From: Butyrivibrio sp. NC2002
GTDB taxonomy: Bacteria > Bacillota > Clostridia > Lachnospirales > Lachnospiraceae
NCBI RefSeq assembly: GCF_000702265.1
Contig: NZ_JNKZ01000007.1
Location: 124,001-188,000, forward strand
Direction: 5' to 3'
DNA length: 64,000 bases
The notes beneath the pieces were generated by a model. That model did not search any database. It was given only the letters and a program-made list of their open reading frames with translations, and was not told where the DNA came from. The translations under genes were made by a program, and so were the position numbers. Positions 1-9,100 of the stretch are shown one piece after another. The number at the start of each line of letters is the position of its first letter. Within the stretch, counting starts at the first letter, position 1.

Positions 1-1509
1 AAGCATAGAAATGATTATTTTGTCGATGACATCACCTTTAGCGACCTCTCGCTTAGTGATGTCTTTGACAGGATCAACTATTGCGAATCTGATGCCGGAG
101 AGGAATATCTTTATTATCTTATAAGAAATCCAAAGATAGGTTTATCTGACGAAACAGGCGAATTTGAAGAGCATGTTTCTGATTTTATTACAGATGAAGA
201 TCTTAGACTTAAGTATAAGCAGATTTTTCATTCGATCGGCAAAAACTTCAAATATTCAATATACGAGTATCTGGACTTTCTTGATAAATATGACAGAGAG
301 TCTAATTTTGTGCACTTTCTTTTACTTGCACTTATGGCAGTATCCCTTATCATAATGTGCGCATGGAATTTTACTTTTGGATTTTTGCTGCTTCTTTGCA
401 CATTTGCTTATAATATTGTTTCGTATTTTAGGATAAAAGCACAGATAGACCCTTATATTTCTACTTTTGCCTACGTTTGCAGACTTTTAAGAATGGCGAA
501 AAAAGTATCAGACGAAGGGGATGAAAGATTTAAAAAAGAAAATGATGAGCTTCTTATCAGCTGTAAAAATATGGAGGGCTTTATAAAGGGCTCATGGGTT
601 CTGATGTCACCCTCCAAGATGAATGGCAGTGGTAATCCTATAGATGTCCTTATGGATTATGTTCGCATGCTTACACATGTAGACATAATCAAATTCAATA
701 AAATGTTTGACAGCCTGAAAAAAGAAATTGCAAGTGTCGACAAGATGATAAGCATTATGGGACGAATTGATGCAGAGCTTTCAGTTTCATATTTTAGAGC
801 ATCACTACAAAACGGATACAGCATTCCTGATCTTACCGAAAACGGAAGCAGGAAATTTGCGATGGAGGATGGTTATCATCCGCTTATTGATGTGCCCGTA
901 AAAAATACGATTTTATCAGATAGGGGCATTCTTATTACAGGTTCTAATGCTTCCGGCAAGTCGACATTTTTAAAAACCTGCGCTATAAATGCAATCCTGT
1001 CTCAGAGTATAAATACGGCACTTGCTTCAAAATATGCGGCTCCTTTTTATAGGGTTTACTCATCTATGGCTCTTCGAGATGACCTAAGGGGCGGAGACAG
1101 CTATTATATGGTCGAGATTAAATCTCTTAAGAGAATACTCGATGCAAAAGACGGCAAGGCTCCTGTACTTTGCTTTATCGATGAAGTCTTAAGAGGAACC
1201 AATACCGTTGAGAGAATATCAGCATCTGCCAAGATACTTGAGTATTTTGCAGAATCTGATGTTTACTGCATTGCAGCAACTCATGATGTTGAACTCTCAC
1301 AATTATTAAAGGAATGCTTTGATATCTATCATTTCGAGGGCATTATGAAGGGTGATGATGTGGAATTTGATTATCTCTTAAAGGAAGGCCCTGCGACTAC
1401 AAGAAATGCCATAAATCTGCTTAAGGTTATAGGATATGATGAAAAAATAGTAACCGATGCTGAAAATATGGCAAAAAGATTTGAAGAATCAGGAATTTGG
1501 TCTTTATAA
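1..1509 (+). CDS. MutS-family ATPase with membrane segments (5' end outside window)
   Basis: The reading frame is open from base 1, so 502 C-terminal residues are visible and the start lies upstream. The C-terminal part is a MutS domain V ATPase: Walker A GSNASGKST (visible residues 314-322), Walker B CFIDEV followed by the MutS-typical RGTNTVER, then an AATHD switch. Ahead of it, around residues 102-140, are two strongly hydrophobic segments, which suggest that the protein is membrane anchored. No mismatch-recognition domain is seen in the visible part. Such MutS-like proteins are common in Clostridia and their role is unknown, so a mismatch-repair function should not be assumed. RNase HI follows 42 bases later. 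Confidence 0.85.
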   Translation, partial: KHRNDYFVDDITFSDLSLSDVFDRINYCESDAGEEYLYYLIRNPKIGLSDETGEFEEHVSDFITDEDLRLKYKQIFHSIGKNFKYSIYEYLDFLDKYDRESNFVHFLLLALMAVSLIIMCAWNFTFGFLLLLCTFAYNIVSYFRIKAQIDPYISTFAYVCRLLRMAKKVSDEGDERFKKENDELLISCKNMEGFIKGSWVLMSPSKMNGSGNPIDVLMDYVRMLTHVDIIKFNKMFDSLKKEIASVDKMISIMGRIDAELSVSYFRASLQNGYSIPDLTENGSRKFAMEDGYHPLIDVPVKNTILSDRGILITGSNASGKSTFLKTCAINAILSQSINTALASKYAAPFYRVYSSMALRDDLRGGDSYYMVEIKSLKRILDAKDGKAPVLCFIDEVLRGTNTVERISASAKILEYFAESDVYCIAATHDVELSQLLKECFDIYHFEGIMKGDDVEFDYLLKEGPATTRNAINLLKVIGYDEKIVTDAENMAKRFEESGIWSL

Positions 1510-1551
1510 ACAGGCATAGTACATGCTAAATTATTCTTTGTTGAGGTAATT

Positions 1552-2040
1552 ATGGAAGTAACAATTTTTTCAGACGGATCTGCAAGGGGCAACCCGGACG
1601 GACCCGGAGGTTTCGGAACAATAATAAGGTATGTTGACCCAAAAGGAGTGACACACGAAAAAGAGATAAGCTGCGGCTATGATAAAACAACCAATAACAG
1701 AATGGAACTGATGGGGGTTATATCAGGTCTTGAAGCATTGAACAGACCATGCAGGGTGAATGTGGTATCGGATTCAAAATATGTTATCAGCGCCTTCAAT
1801 GAAAACTGGGTAAGTAACTGGATAAAGAAGGGCTGGAAAAAATCTGATGGTAAGGCTGTTAAAAATGTTGAGCTTTGGAAAAGACTTATCGAAGCAGCCA
1901 AAAAACACGATATTATCTGGACATGGGTTAAGGGACATGATGGTCACCCCGAGAACGAGAGATGTGATGAGCTTGCTACAACAGCGGCTGATGGTTTGCC
2001 GGATACACTTCTTCATGATGATGGCGGAGACTTAAAATGA
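1552..2040 (+). CDS. rnhA: Ribonuclease HI
   Basis: A 162-residue protein of usual family length that cleaves the RNA strand of RNA-DNA hybrids. The DEDD metal-binding set is complete: D8 in SDGSARGNP, E52 in NNRMEL, D74 in SDSKYV and D139 in NERCDEL, with the catalytic-loop histidine H129 in KGHDGHP. The handle helix region with WVSNWIKKGWKK is present, as in E. coli RNase HI. The ATG start is preceded by a TTGAGGT ribosome-binding site. It follows the MutS-like gene by 42 bases and may be cotranscribed with it. Confidence 0.95.
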   Translation: MEVTIFSDGSARGNPDGPGGFGTIIRYVDPKGVTHEKEISCGYDKTTNNRMELMGVISGLEALNRPCRVNVVSDSKYVISAFNENWVSNWIKKGWKKSDGKAVKNVELWKRLIEAAKKHDIIWTWVKGHDGHPENERCDELATTAADGLPDTLLHDDGGDLK

Positions 2041-2113
2041 TTTTTGCGAAAAAATCAGCAACATTTTTATAGAAATTGGCAAACTTTTGGGTGTATTATG
2101 TACCGGAAGTGTG

Positions 2114-2143
2114 ATATTATTTTAATTGCATTAAAAATAATAT
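2114..2143. repeat. AT-rich inverted repeat upstream of the transaldolase gene
   Basis: Two 10-base arms (ATATTATTTT and AAAATAATAT) are separated by about 10 bases, 43 bases upstream of the aldolase start. The right arm contains TAATAT, which could be a -10 box, but no convincing -35 box is found at 16-18 bases. It may be an operator or only AT-rich promoter DNA. There is no run of T after the second arm, so it is not read as a terminator. Confidence 0.35.
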
Positions 2144-2185
2144 AGATTCCACTAAACTAATTTTTAATTTGGAGAGGAGACAATT

Positions 2186-2839
2186 ATGAAATTCTTTTTG
2201 GATACTGCAAATGTAGAAGACATTAAGAAAGCAAATGATATGGGTGTTATCTGTGGTGTTACAACAAACCCTTCACTCATCGCAAAGGAAGGAAGAGATT
2301 TCAAGCAGGTTGTTGCTGAGATCGCATCTATCGTTGATGGTCCTATAAGTGGTGAGGTTAAGGCTACTACAGTTGACGCTGAGGGTATGATCGCTGAGGG
2401 ACGTGAGATTGCCAAGATCCATCCTAACATGGTTGTTAAGATCCCTATGACAGAAGAGGGACTTAAGGCTTGCCACACACTTGCAAAAGAAGGCATCAAG
2501 ATCAACATGACTCTTATTTTCACAGCTAACCAGGCACTTCTTGCAGCTAGAGCAGGTGCAGCATTTGTTAGTCCTTTCCTTGGAAGACTTGATGATATCA
2601 GCACAAGAGGAACAGACCTTATCTCAGAAGTTGCACAGATCTTCGACATACACGGCATTGATACAGAGATCATTGCTGCTTCAGTTCGTCATCCTATGCA
2701 TGTTACAGATTGCGCACTTGCAGGTGCACACATCGCTACTGTTCCTTATAAAGTAATTGAACAGATGGTTAATCACCCTCTTACAACTGCAGGTATCGAG
2801 AAGTTCCAGAAGGACTACAAGGCAGTATTTGGTGAGTAA
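2186..2839 (+). CDS. fsa: Transaldolase / fructose-6-phosphate aldolase family protein (TalC type)
   Basis: A 217-residue single-domain class I aldolase of the small transaldolase group, acting in the non-oxidative pentose phosphate pathway. The Schiff-base lysine is K85 in VVKIPMT, and D6 in FLDTAN and the GVTTNPS motif are present. At the position that separates the two activities, E. coli FSA has Tyr131; here it is Phe131 in SPFLGRLDD, as in true transaldolases, so transaldolase is the more likely reaction. The start has a strong GGAGAGGAG site. Codon choice looks like that of a highly expressed gene. It forms its own unit between two intergenic regions of about 140 bases. Confidence 0.93.
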   Translation: MKFFLDTANVEDIKKANDMGVICGVTTNPSLIAKEGRDFKQVVAEIASIVDGPISGEVKATTVDAEGMIAEGREIAKIHPNMVVKIPMTEEGLKACHTLAKEGIKINMTLIFTANQALLAARAGAAFVSPFLGRLDDISTRGTDLISEVAQIFDIHGIDTEIIAASVRHPMHVTDCALAGAHIATVPYKVIEQMVNHPLTTAGIEKFQKDYKAVFGE

Positions 2840-2977
2840 TTCCATTAAATAAAAATTGTCTAAAAAATATATTACTTTTCTAACTATGTATGGTTTTCAG
2901 AACATGCTTTTGATAAGATTTAATTAGTGAATCTATTGCAATTTACTATTAATCCTATGAGCGGGTCATGAATACAT

Positions 2978-5900
2978 ATGAATATTAATGATAAGGGCTT
3001 ACAATTCGAAGGTTTTTTATCAAAAGAAGAGTTTATTGAAATGCAGCAGAAGAAGTTGGAGAGCGGCAAGCTTTCTGATTCTTTTTGCTGCATTTATTTT
3101 TATATCAAAAACTTCAGATCATTTTATATGGTTCATGGTTTTGAAAACGGCTTGAAAGTGCTTGTAAGTACTGCTGAAATAATTAGAAAAGTTTTTGATA
3201 AGGAAGATACGGGTCACCTTGGGGATAACAGATATGCAGTGATCTATGCAGGCAGGAATGCGGAAGAACAGATAAAGAAAGTAAGAAAAAGCTTTGATGA
3301 TAAATGGAAGTATTCCGGCATGAAGATCATCGCAGGCGTAAGCTTTAAAGGCGACTCCGGGGAAGATACTATCACCAGCCTTATTGAGAATGCCAGAATT
3401 GCGAGCTTCATGGGCGAAGATGATGAGGACGGTTATTTTGAGCTAGGGTCCGGCAGGCTTGTTAAAGATGCGATCATTTCAAATTATGTAATAGATAATT
3501 TGGAGAACGCTATTAAGAACGATTATATAGATGTCTATTATCAGCCGATCGTTCATTCTCTTTCACAGAAAACATGCGGATTTGAGGCTCTTGCGAGATG
3601 GAATGATCCAAAGTACGGAAAGATAATGCCATCTAATATTATCAGTTCGCTAGAAAGAGCCGGCAAAATCCATATTCTCGATTCACACATTATAGAGCTT
3701 GTATGTAAAGATTTATGCGGTCTTCCAAAGGGAATGGATCCTGTTCCGATATCCATTAATTTCAGGAGAATGGATTTTGTTCTTGCTGATATGCTTGATG
3801 TTGTAATTAGGAATACTGATAAATACGGCATTGACAGGGAACTTATCCAAATAGAAATAAGCGAATCCGAGATAAAAATTGATAAAGATGTAATTAAGCG
3901 TCAGCTCTTAAGATTCCACGAGGAAGGCTTTAAGATTGCTTTTGATGATTTTGGAAGCGAATATTCATCACTTCATATTTTAAATGAACTGCCTTTTGAT
4001 GCGATCAAGATAAACAGCAGCTTCTTATCAGGACTTACAAATGGCGATAAATCCAGAGTCATGATGAAAAACGTCATAAATATGGCTAAGGAATTGCATC
4101 TTGGAACCATGATGGGATCTGTTGAAAATGAGGAAATACTTGACTATCTCATCCAGATAGGATGTGAAAAGACCCAGGGACATCTCTATAGTGAGGCTTT
4201 GCCATGTGAAGAGCTGCATAAAGTTGATTATTATCCTGAAAACAAAGAAGAAAGACAATACTTTGACGATATCAGCAGGATCAATATTTTGTCTCAGACA
4301 CCACTCGAAATAGAAGAAGCTTTTGAGACAGATAGGGTTAGTGTGATCCACACTCTGCCAATCAGCATTTTTGAATTAGAAGATGGCAGGATCAGAGTGT
4401 TTATGACAACAAAAAGCTTTGATGAGATCATTTCTCCTATGTATGTGGATGGCAAAACCAGTGTGGAAGCAGTATTTAACGATAATAAGGCTGTTTTTTC
4501 AAGGCACCTTAGAAAACTTTCTGAGCAGTGCGCCCAAAGCAGTGAGATCCACACAATGGAATTCGTAACAAGTGCCGGATTCCACAGGATCATGCTTAAA
4601 AAGGTTTCGAGCTACAAGAATAAAACAGCGATAATTTCGCTCATTGAATCCTATAAGGAAAATGATCCCGGAAAGAAGGCTGTTAAGCTAAATTCAACGC
4701 TCAGATTCCTTTACATGATGTATAACCGTGTGGACATTGTAATGACTGAAAAAAATACCTTTGAAACGGTATTTGAGAACCTCTCGAATTATGCTGTAAA
4801 GCTAAAAGGAAATACTTATACTGAAGCAATTTTAAAGTTCTCTGAAGAAGCAATTTATAATGAGGACAGGGAAAAGTTCCTTAACTTTTATGATGTTACA
4901 ACGCTCGATGAGAGGTTATCTGAGTTTAATGCTGACCATCTGACAGACTACTTTAGAACAAAAGATGTAAACGGTGAATATGACTGGCTGATGTACCTTA
5001 TCATTCCCGTTATTTCAGAAGGCCATAATATGTTTATCATGTGTTCCAGAGGTATAGACTCAGAGCGCATGAGAAAGCTTCCGGAAATAAGCCAGAGCGG
5101 ATCTGTTTATTATGATATGCCAAGTGATCCGACATTTCTGCTACTTGCAAGTGATGCCTTCACTGACACGCTTGGTTATGGAAGCTTTGAACAGTTTATC
5201 CGTAATTCATTTTATCTTGAGGCCAATTTGTCTGAGAATAAGACAGTCTATATGCATCTTGGACAGAGCGGACTTATAAGCGACTTTGGTGAAACAGGTT
5301 ATATAGAGCTTCCTTTTAATGAAGTGACAAAGAGCATGGTATTTTCGCAGGTTGTCGAAGAAGACCGGGATAAAATGTACGAGTTCTATGATAGAGACAG
5401 GCTGATAGAGGGCTATAAAAAGGGTAAAATATCAGGAAATATCGTATTCCTTGAAAGAGTCGGTGCCAATGATACGGGAAGGTATCAAAATGCCTGCTAC
5501 CAGATTAGAAGATCAAGGGAAGATGACAGCCTCAGGATCTACATTCTGACCTATGATGTAGATGAGTTTAAGAGAACGAATGAAAAGATAAAGAATCTTG
5601 CTGAGAGGGATACTCTTACAGGTCTTTATAACAGAACAACTATCGGAAACATATTCCTTGATGAAATAGGCGATTTAGAAACAAGGTCACTTGCTGTTGT
5701 GATACTTGACCTTGACTATTTCAAGCAGGTAAATGATACGTATGGGCATGACTGCGGTGATAAGGTTCTTAGAAATGCTGCGGACAATATGCGAGGGATG
5801 ATGGGAGAAGACAGTATCCCTGCAAGAATAGGCGGCGACGAGTTTTTAGTTGTCATAAGAAATAAGACGCAGGAAGAAGTAAGCGATATTCTCTCTAAGT

Positions 5901-6118
5901 TTACGAAGTACAAAAAGAAAATAGATTACAAAGGCAGTGAGGTATCCTATACAATGTCGGTAGGATTTGCAATGTATCCGCAGCACGGAAGTAATTACAA
6001 CGAACTATATCAGAATGCGGACCTCGCTCTTTATAAGGTAAAGATGAACGGACGAAATGGCTTCGGCGTTTACAATGAGAGTTTAAAGAGTGATAAAATA
6101 AGAAAGAAAGAGGATTAA
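2978..6118 (+). CDS. Large EAL-GGDEF domain signalling protein
   Basis: A 1046-residue cytoplasmic protein with no clear signal peptide or membrane segment. Order: a weak GGDEF-like region (about 1-160), an EAL domain (about 165-420), a long middle region with no recognised motif (about 430-880), and a C-terminal GGDEF domain (about 885-1040). The GGDEF motif is intact (952-956), so cyclic-di-GMP synthesis is plausible. The usual RxxD product-inhibition site just upstream reads GEDS and is lost. The EAL domain keeps E203-A-L, the Asn of SINF, EISES and DDFG, but the KID motif is KIN (N346) and the AEGVE motif is MGSVE (G380), so phosphodiesterase activity is doubtful. The ATG follows a GAGCGGG site. 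Confidence 0.9.
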   Translation: MNINDKGLQFEGFLSKEEFIEMQQKKLESGKLSDSFCCIYFYIKNFRSFYMVHGFENGLKVLVSTAEIIRKVFDKEDTGHLGDNRYAVIYAGRNAEEQIKKVRKSFDDKWKYSGMKIIAGVSFKGDSGEDTITSLIENARIASFMGEDDEDGYFELGSGRLVKDAIISNYVIDNLENAIKNDYIDVYYQPIVHSLSQKTCGFEALARWNDPKYGKIMPSNIISSLERAGKIHILDSHIIELVCKDLCGLPKGMDPVPISINFRRMDFVLADMLDVVIRNTDKYGIDRELIQIEISESEIKIDKDVIKRQLLRFHEEGFKIAFDDFGSEYSSLHILNELPFDAIKINSSFLSGLTNGDKSRVMMKNVINMAKELHLGTMMGSVENEEILDYLIQIGCEKTQGHLYSEALPCEELHKVDYYPENKEERQYFDDISRINILSQTPLEIEEAFETDRVSVIHTLPISIFELEDGRIRVFMTTKSFDEIISPMYVDGKTSVEAVFNDNKAVFSRHLRKLSEQCAQSSEIHTMEFVTSAGFHRIMLKKVSSYKNKTAIISLIESYKENDPGKKAVKLNSTLRFLYMMYNRVDIVMTEKNTFETVFENLSNYAVKLKGNTYTEAILKFSEEAIYNEDREKFLNFYDVTTLDERLSEFNADHLTDYFRTKDVNGEYDWLMYLIIPVISEGHNMFIMCSRGIDSERMRKLPEISQSGSVYYDMPSDPTFLLLASDAFTDTLGYGSFEQFIRNSFYLEANLSENKTVYMHLGQSGLISDFGETGYIELPFNEVTKSMVFSQVVEEDRDKMYEFYDRDRLIEGYKKGKISGNIVFLERVGANDTGRYQNACYQIRRSREDDSLRIYILTYDVDEFKRTNEKIKNLAERDTLTGLYNRTTIGNIFLDEIGDLETRSLAVVILDLDYFKQVNDTYGHDCGDKVLRNAADNMRGMMGEDSIPARIGGDEFLVVIRNKTQEEVSDILSKFTKYKKKIDYKGSEVSYTMSVGFAMYPQHGSNYNELYQNADLALYKVKMNGRNGFGVYNESLKSDKIRKKED

Positions 6119-6137
6119 CATAAGGAGGGTTTAGATA

Positions 6138-7103
6138 ATGTCTGAAAAGTATAATGTCTGTCTTGATATTGGCGGAACCAAAATCCTTGGTGCTATCTTT
6201 AATGAAAAGAAGGAAATAGTATATCGTCTCAAGAAAAAGACAAAGGAGCTTGGGGATGATACAAGTAACGTTGAAAAAGTGATAATCAGCGTTGTTGAAG
6301 ATATGATAAATGAGTCCGGCATTAAAAAGAAGGACATAAAGGCTATAGGTGCGGGAGCGCCCGGAGTCATCGATCAGGATGCCGGTGTGATCTTGTTTTC
6401 ACCCAATCTTCCCTGGGAAAATTATGATATCAGATCCTCAATCGAGAAAAAGTTCGACATTCCTTTTTACATCGGAAACGATGTAAATGTGGGTGTTCTT
6501 GGTGAATATAAATACGGAGTTGCAAAGGGCTATAAAAACGTAGTTGGCTTCTTTGTAGGAACGGGAATGGGCGGAGGTCTTATTCTGGATGGCAAGCTCT
6601 TTACCGGAAATAAGCACAAGGCTGCTGAATACGGGCACATGGTACTTGATCCTGAAGGACCTTTGTGCGGATGCGGACAAAGAGGCTGCCTTGAAGCCTT
6701 TTCAAGTAAAAAAGGAATGAGCGCATATATACTGCAGCAGACACAAAGAGGTCGCAAAAATATGCTCTCAGATACAATTGAAAATGGCGTATTTAAGAGT
6801 AAAAATCTTAAAAAGGCTATGGCTGCAGGCGACCCTGTTACCATGGAAGCCGTTGACAGAGCATGCCATTATCTTGCGATAGCATCGGGAAATATGATAA
6901 ATACCATAAGCCCTGATATTATCGTTTACGGAGGCGGCGTAATGGAGGCTGTCGGAGATGAGTTCATGGAGAAAATCCTTGCTGAAGTTGACAGATATTG
7001 CATGCCTTCAATAAGAAATACAGTTAAACTTAAGAAAGCTGCGCTTGGAGATGATTCCAACATCTACGGAGCGCTTGCTATGATAGAGGACGCAAAGAAA
7101 TAG
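6138..7103 (+). CDS. ROK-family glucokinase
   Basis: A 321-residue sugar kinase of the ROK family, which probably phosphorylates glucose with ATP. The N-terminal phosphate-binding motif is DIGGTK (10-15). The catalytic base is D115 in IGNDVNVG. The ROK zinc site is complete: H167 in YGHM and C177, C179 and C184 in CGCGQRGC. The start lies behind AAGGAGGG, 19 bases after the GGDEF gene. The next gene encodes a GH13 glucosidase, so the pair would release glucose from alpha-glucans and phosphorylate it. ROK repressors carry an N-terminal HTH domain, which is missing here. Confidence 0.92.
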   Translation: MSEKYNVCLDIGGTKILGAIFNEKKEIVYRLKKKTKELGDDTSNVEKVIISVVEDMINESGIKKKDIKAIGAGAPGVIDQDAGVILFSPNLPWENYDIRSSIEKKFDIPFYIGNDVNVGVLGEYKYGVAKGYKNVVGFFVGTGMGGGLILDGKLFTGNKHKAAEYGHMVLDPEGPLCGCGQRGCLEAFSSKKGMSAYILQQTQRGRKNMLSDTIENGVFKSKNLKKAMAAGDPVTMEAVDRACHYLAIASGNMINTISPDIIVYGGGVMEAVGDEFMEKILAEVDRYCMPSIRNTVKLKKAALGDDSNIYGALAMIEDAKK

Positions 7104-7154
7104 CCTCTTGGATACATTCCGGAAGATGACATAATGAAATGGGGGGAGAATATT

Positions 7155-8462
7155 ATGTGGGCTTATGAGACAGGTTTCTATCAGATTTATCCGCTAGGAT
7201 TTTGCGGTGCACCTTTTGAGAATGACGGAAAACTCGAGCACCGGATACTTAAAGTGATAGATTGGATTCCTCACCTTAAAAAGCTTGGTGTGGGAGCTGT
7301 TTTGTTTAATCCGCTTTTTGAATCGGATACACATGGCTACAATACAAGAGATTTTAGGAAAGTTGACGTAAGACTTGGTACAAATGCAGATTTTAAGAAG
7401 GTTTGTAAGGCACTTCACAAGGAAGGGATAAAGATCGTTCTTGACGGTGTGTTCAACCATGTGGGACGAGGATTTTTCGGATTTACAGATGTTCTTGAAA
7501 AGAGATGGGACAGCAGATATAAGGACTGGTTCCACATTAACTTTGACGGAAATGACGGCTATAACGACGGACTTTGGTATGAAGGCTGGGAAGGTAACTA
7601 CGACCTTGTAAAGCTTAATCTCTGGAATGAGGAAGTTGTAAATTACCTTATAGATTCAGCTCTTAGCTGGATTGATGACTATGATATTGACGGGCTAAGA
7701 CTGGACGTTGCATATTGCCTTGAGCAGAACTTCATTAGAAGGCTCAGGGGCGCTGTGCTCTCAAAAAAGGAAGACTTTTTCCTTGTCGGAGAGATGATCG
7801 GCGGAGACTACAGAAAGGTTATGGGACCCGATCTATGTCATAGCGCAACTAATTATGAATGCTATAAGGGACTTTTCTCAAGCTTTAATTCCCTTAATAT
7901 GTTTGAAATAGTGCATTCTCTTCTTAGGCAGTTTGGACCTGAGAACTGGTGCCTCTACAGAGGAGAGCATTTGCTTTCATTTGTCGATAATCATGATGTA
8001 TCAAGGATTGCGAGTAATTTAAATAATAAAAGACATCTGCCGCTTATCTATGCTATGATGTTTGGGATGCCCGGAATACCTACTGTTTATTACGGCTCCG
8101 AGTGGGGAGCTGAGGGTAATAAATCAGATGGTGACCCTGCGCTCAGACCTTGTTTTGATGAGCCCATCTGGAATGAATTAACAGATATTATTGCAAGTCT
8201 GTATGAAGCAAAAAACACCAGCAAAGCACTCTGGTACGGCGATTTCAAGCAGCTTGTTCTTCAGAATAAATTCTGCGTTATCGAGAGAGAATTTGAAGAT
8301 GACAGGATAATGGTAGCTGTAAATGCAGATGATAATCCCGTAACTGCGCATTTTGATGCAAGAGCAGGCAGGGCAAAAGACCTAATTAGCGGTGAAACCA
8401 TAGACTTTGGGGGAGGACTTGATATTCCTCCTTGCACCTGCTATATGCTAAGGCCGTTTTAA
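7155..8462 (+). CDS. GH13 alpha-amylase-family glycosidase
   Basis: A 435-residue intracellular (no signal peptide) GH13 enzyme, similar in size to small cyclomaltodextrinases/alpha-glucosidases. All catalytic residues are present: nucleophile D184 in GLRLDVAY, acid/base E213 in VGEMIGG and D281 in VDNHDVSR. Conserved region I reads LDGVFNHVG. A short C-terminal beta domain begins near residue 355. An in-frame ATG at 7134 exists, but a GGGGGGAG site lies 6 bases before the ATG at 7155, so the shorter form is preferred. It probably works with the ROK kinase upstream on maltodextrins or glycogen fragments; the exact specificity cannot be read from the sequence. Confidence 0.9.
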   Translation: MWAYETGFYQIYPLGFCGAPFENDGKLEHRILKVIDWIPHLKKLGVGAVLFNPLFESDTHGYNTRDFRKVDVRLGTNADFKKVCKALHKEGIKIVLDGVFNHVGRGFFGFTDVLEKRWDSRYKDWFHINFDGNDGYNDGLWYEGWEGNYDLVKLNLWNEEVVNYLIDSALSWIDDYDIDGLRLDVAYCLEQNFIRRLRGAVLSKKEDFFLVGEMIGGDYRKVMGPDLCHSATNYECYKGLFSSFNSLNMFEIVHSLLRQFGPENWCLYRGEHLLSFVDNHDVSRIASNLNNKRHLPLIYAMMFGMPGIPTVYYGSEWGAEGNKSDGDPALRPCFDEPIWNELTDIIASLYEAKNTSKALWYGDFKQLVLQNKFCVIEREFEDDRIMVAVNADDNPVTAHFDARAGRAKDLISGETIDFGGGLDIPPCTCYMLRPF

Positions 8463-8495
8463 ATTTTTATAAGTATGAAAAAAGAGGAGTATATG

Positions 8496-8933
8496 ATGAA
8501 AGTTAAGATTAAAAAGCTGACAGATACAGCAATCATGCCCACAAGGGGAAGTCTTGCAGCTGCAGGATATGACCTGTATGCTGATCTTAAGGAGGATATA
8601 AAGATCGCTCCGTTTTCAACAGTGAAAATTGGAACAGGACTTGCGATGGAGATTCCCGATGATTATTTTGGAGGAATCTATGCAAGAAGCGGAATTGCAA
8701 CCAAAGAAGGCTTAAGACCTGCTAACTGTGTTGGGGTTGTTGATTCTGATTACAGAGGAGAGATCATAGTAGCTCTCCACAATGATTCAGAGGTTGAGAG
8801 AGTTGTTACAGCTGGTGAGAGGATTGCCCAGATAATAATCCAGCCATATCTGTCTGTAACTTTTGAAGAAGCTGATTCTCTTGCAGAAAGCGAAAGAGGA
8901 GCAGGAGGATTTGGATCAACAGGCAAGGGCTGA
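8496..8933 (+). CDS. dut: dUTP diphosphatase
   Basis: A 145-residue trimeric-type dUTPase, which hydrolyses dUTP to dUMP and keeps uracil out of DNA. The conserved motifs appear in order: GYDLYAD, YARSGIATKEGL, the GVVDSDYRGE motif with the catalytic Asp, ERIAQIII, and the C-terminal arm ERGAGGFGSTG that closes over the active site. Upstream in-frame ATGs at 8475 and 8493 exist; the AGAGGAG site at 8483-8489 fits the ATG at 8496 best. A strong terminator follows at 9005. Confidence 0.94.
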   Translation: MKVKIKKLTDTAIMPTRGSLAAAGYDLYADLKEDIKIAPFSTVKIGTGLAMEIPDDYFGGIYARSGIATKEGLRPANCVGVVDSDYRGEIIVALHNDSEVERVVTAGERIAQIIIQPYLSVTFEEADSLAESERGAGGFGSTGKG

Positions 8934-9004
8934 CAGGACACAAAATTTTCACATTTATTTGATTAATGTTTCACATTCTTTAATATAAACAGGAGTAAAC
9001 TAGT

Positions 9005-9042
9005 AGCTGTGCGCATGGGGAAAATAATGCGTACAGCTTTTT
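9005..9042 (+). terminator. Rho-independent terminator after dut
   Basis: A 12-base-pair stem (AGCTGTGCGCAT with ATGCGTACAGCT, one G-U pair) encloses a 10-base loop and is followed by TTTTT. It separates dut from the Gld-type ABC operon. Confidence 0.85.
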
Positions 9043-9100
9043 GTGTCTTTCACACAATATGTTGAGGAGTGAATAATTATTATTTACGGAGGAAAAAGTT

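Noticed and set aside
2114-2143. AT-rich palindrome as a terminator of rnhA
   Set aside because: The arms are all A/T, the stem would be weak, and no T run follows.
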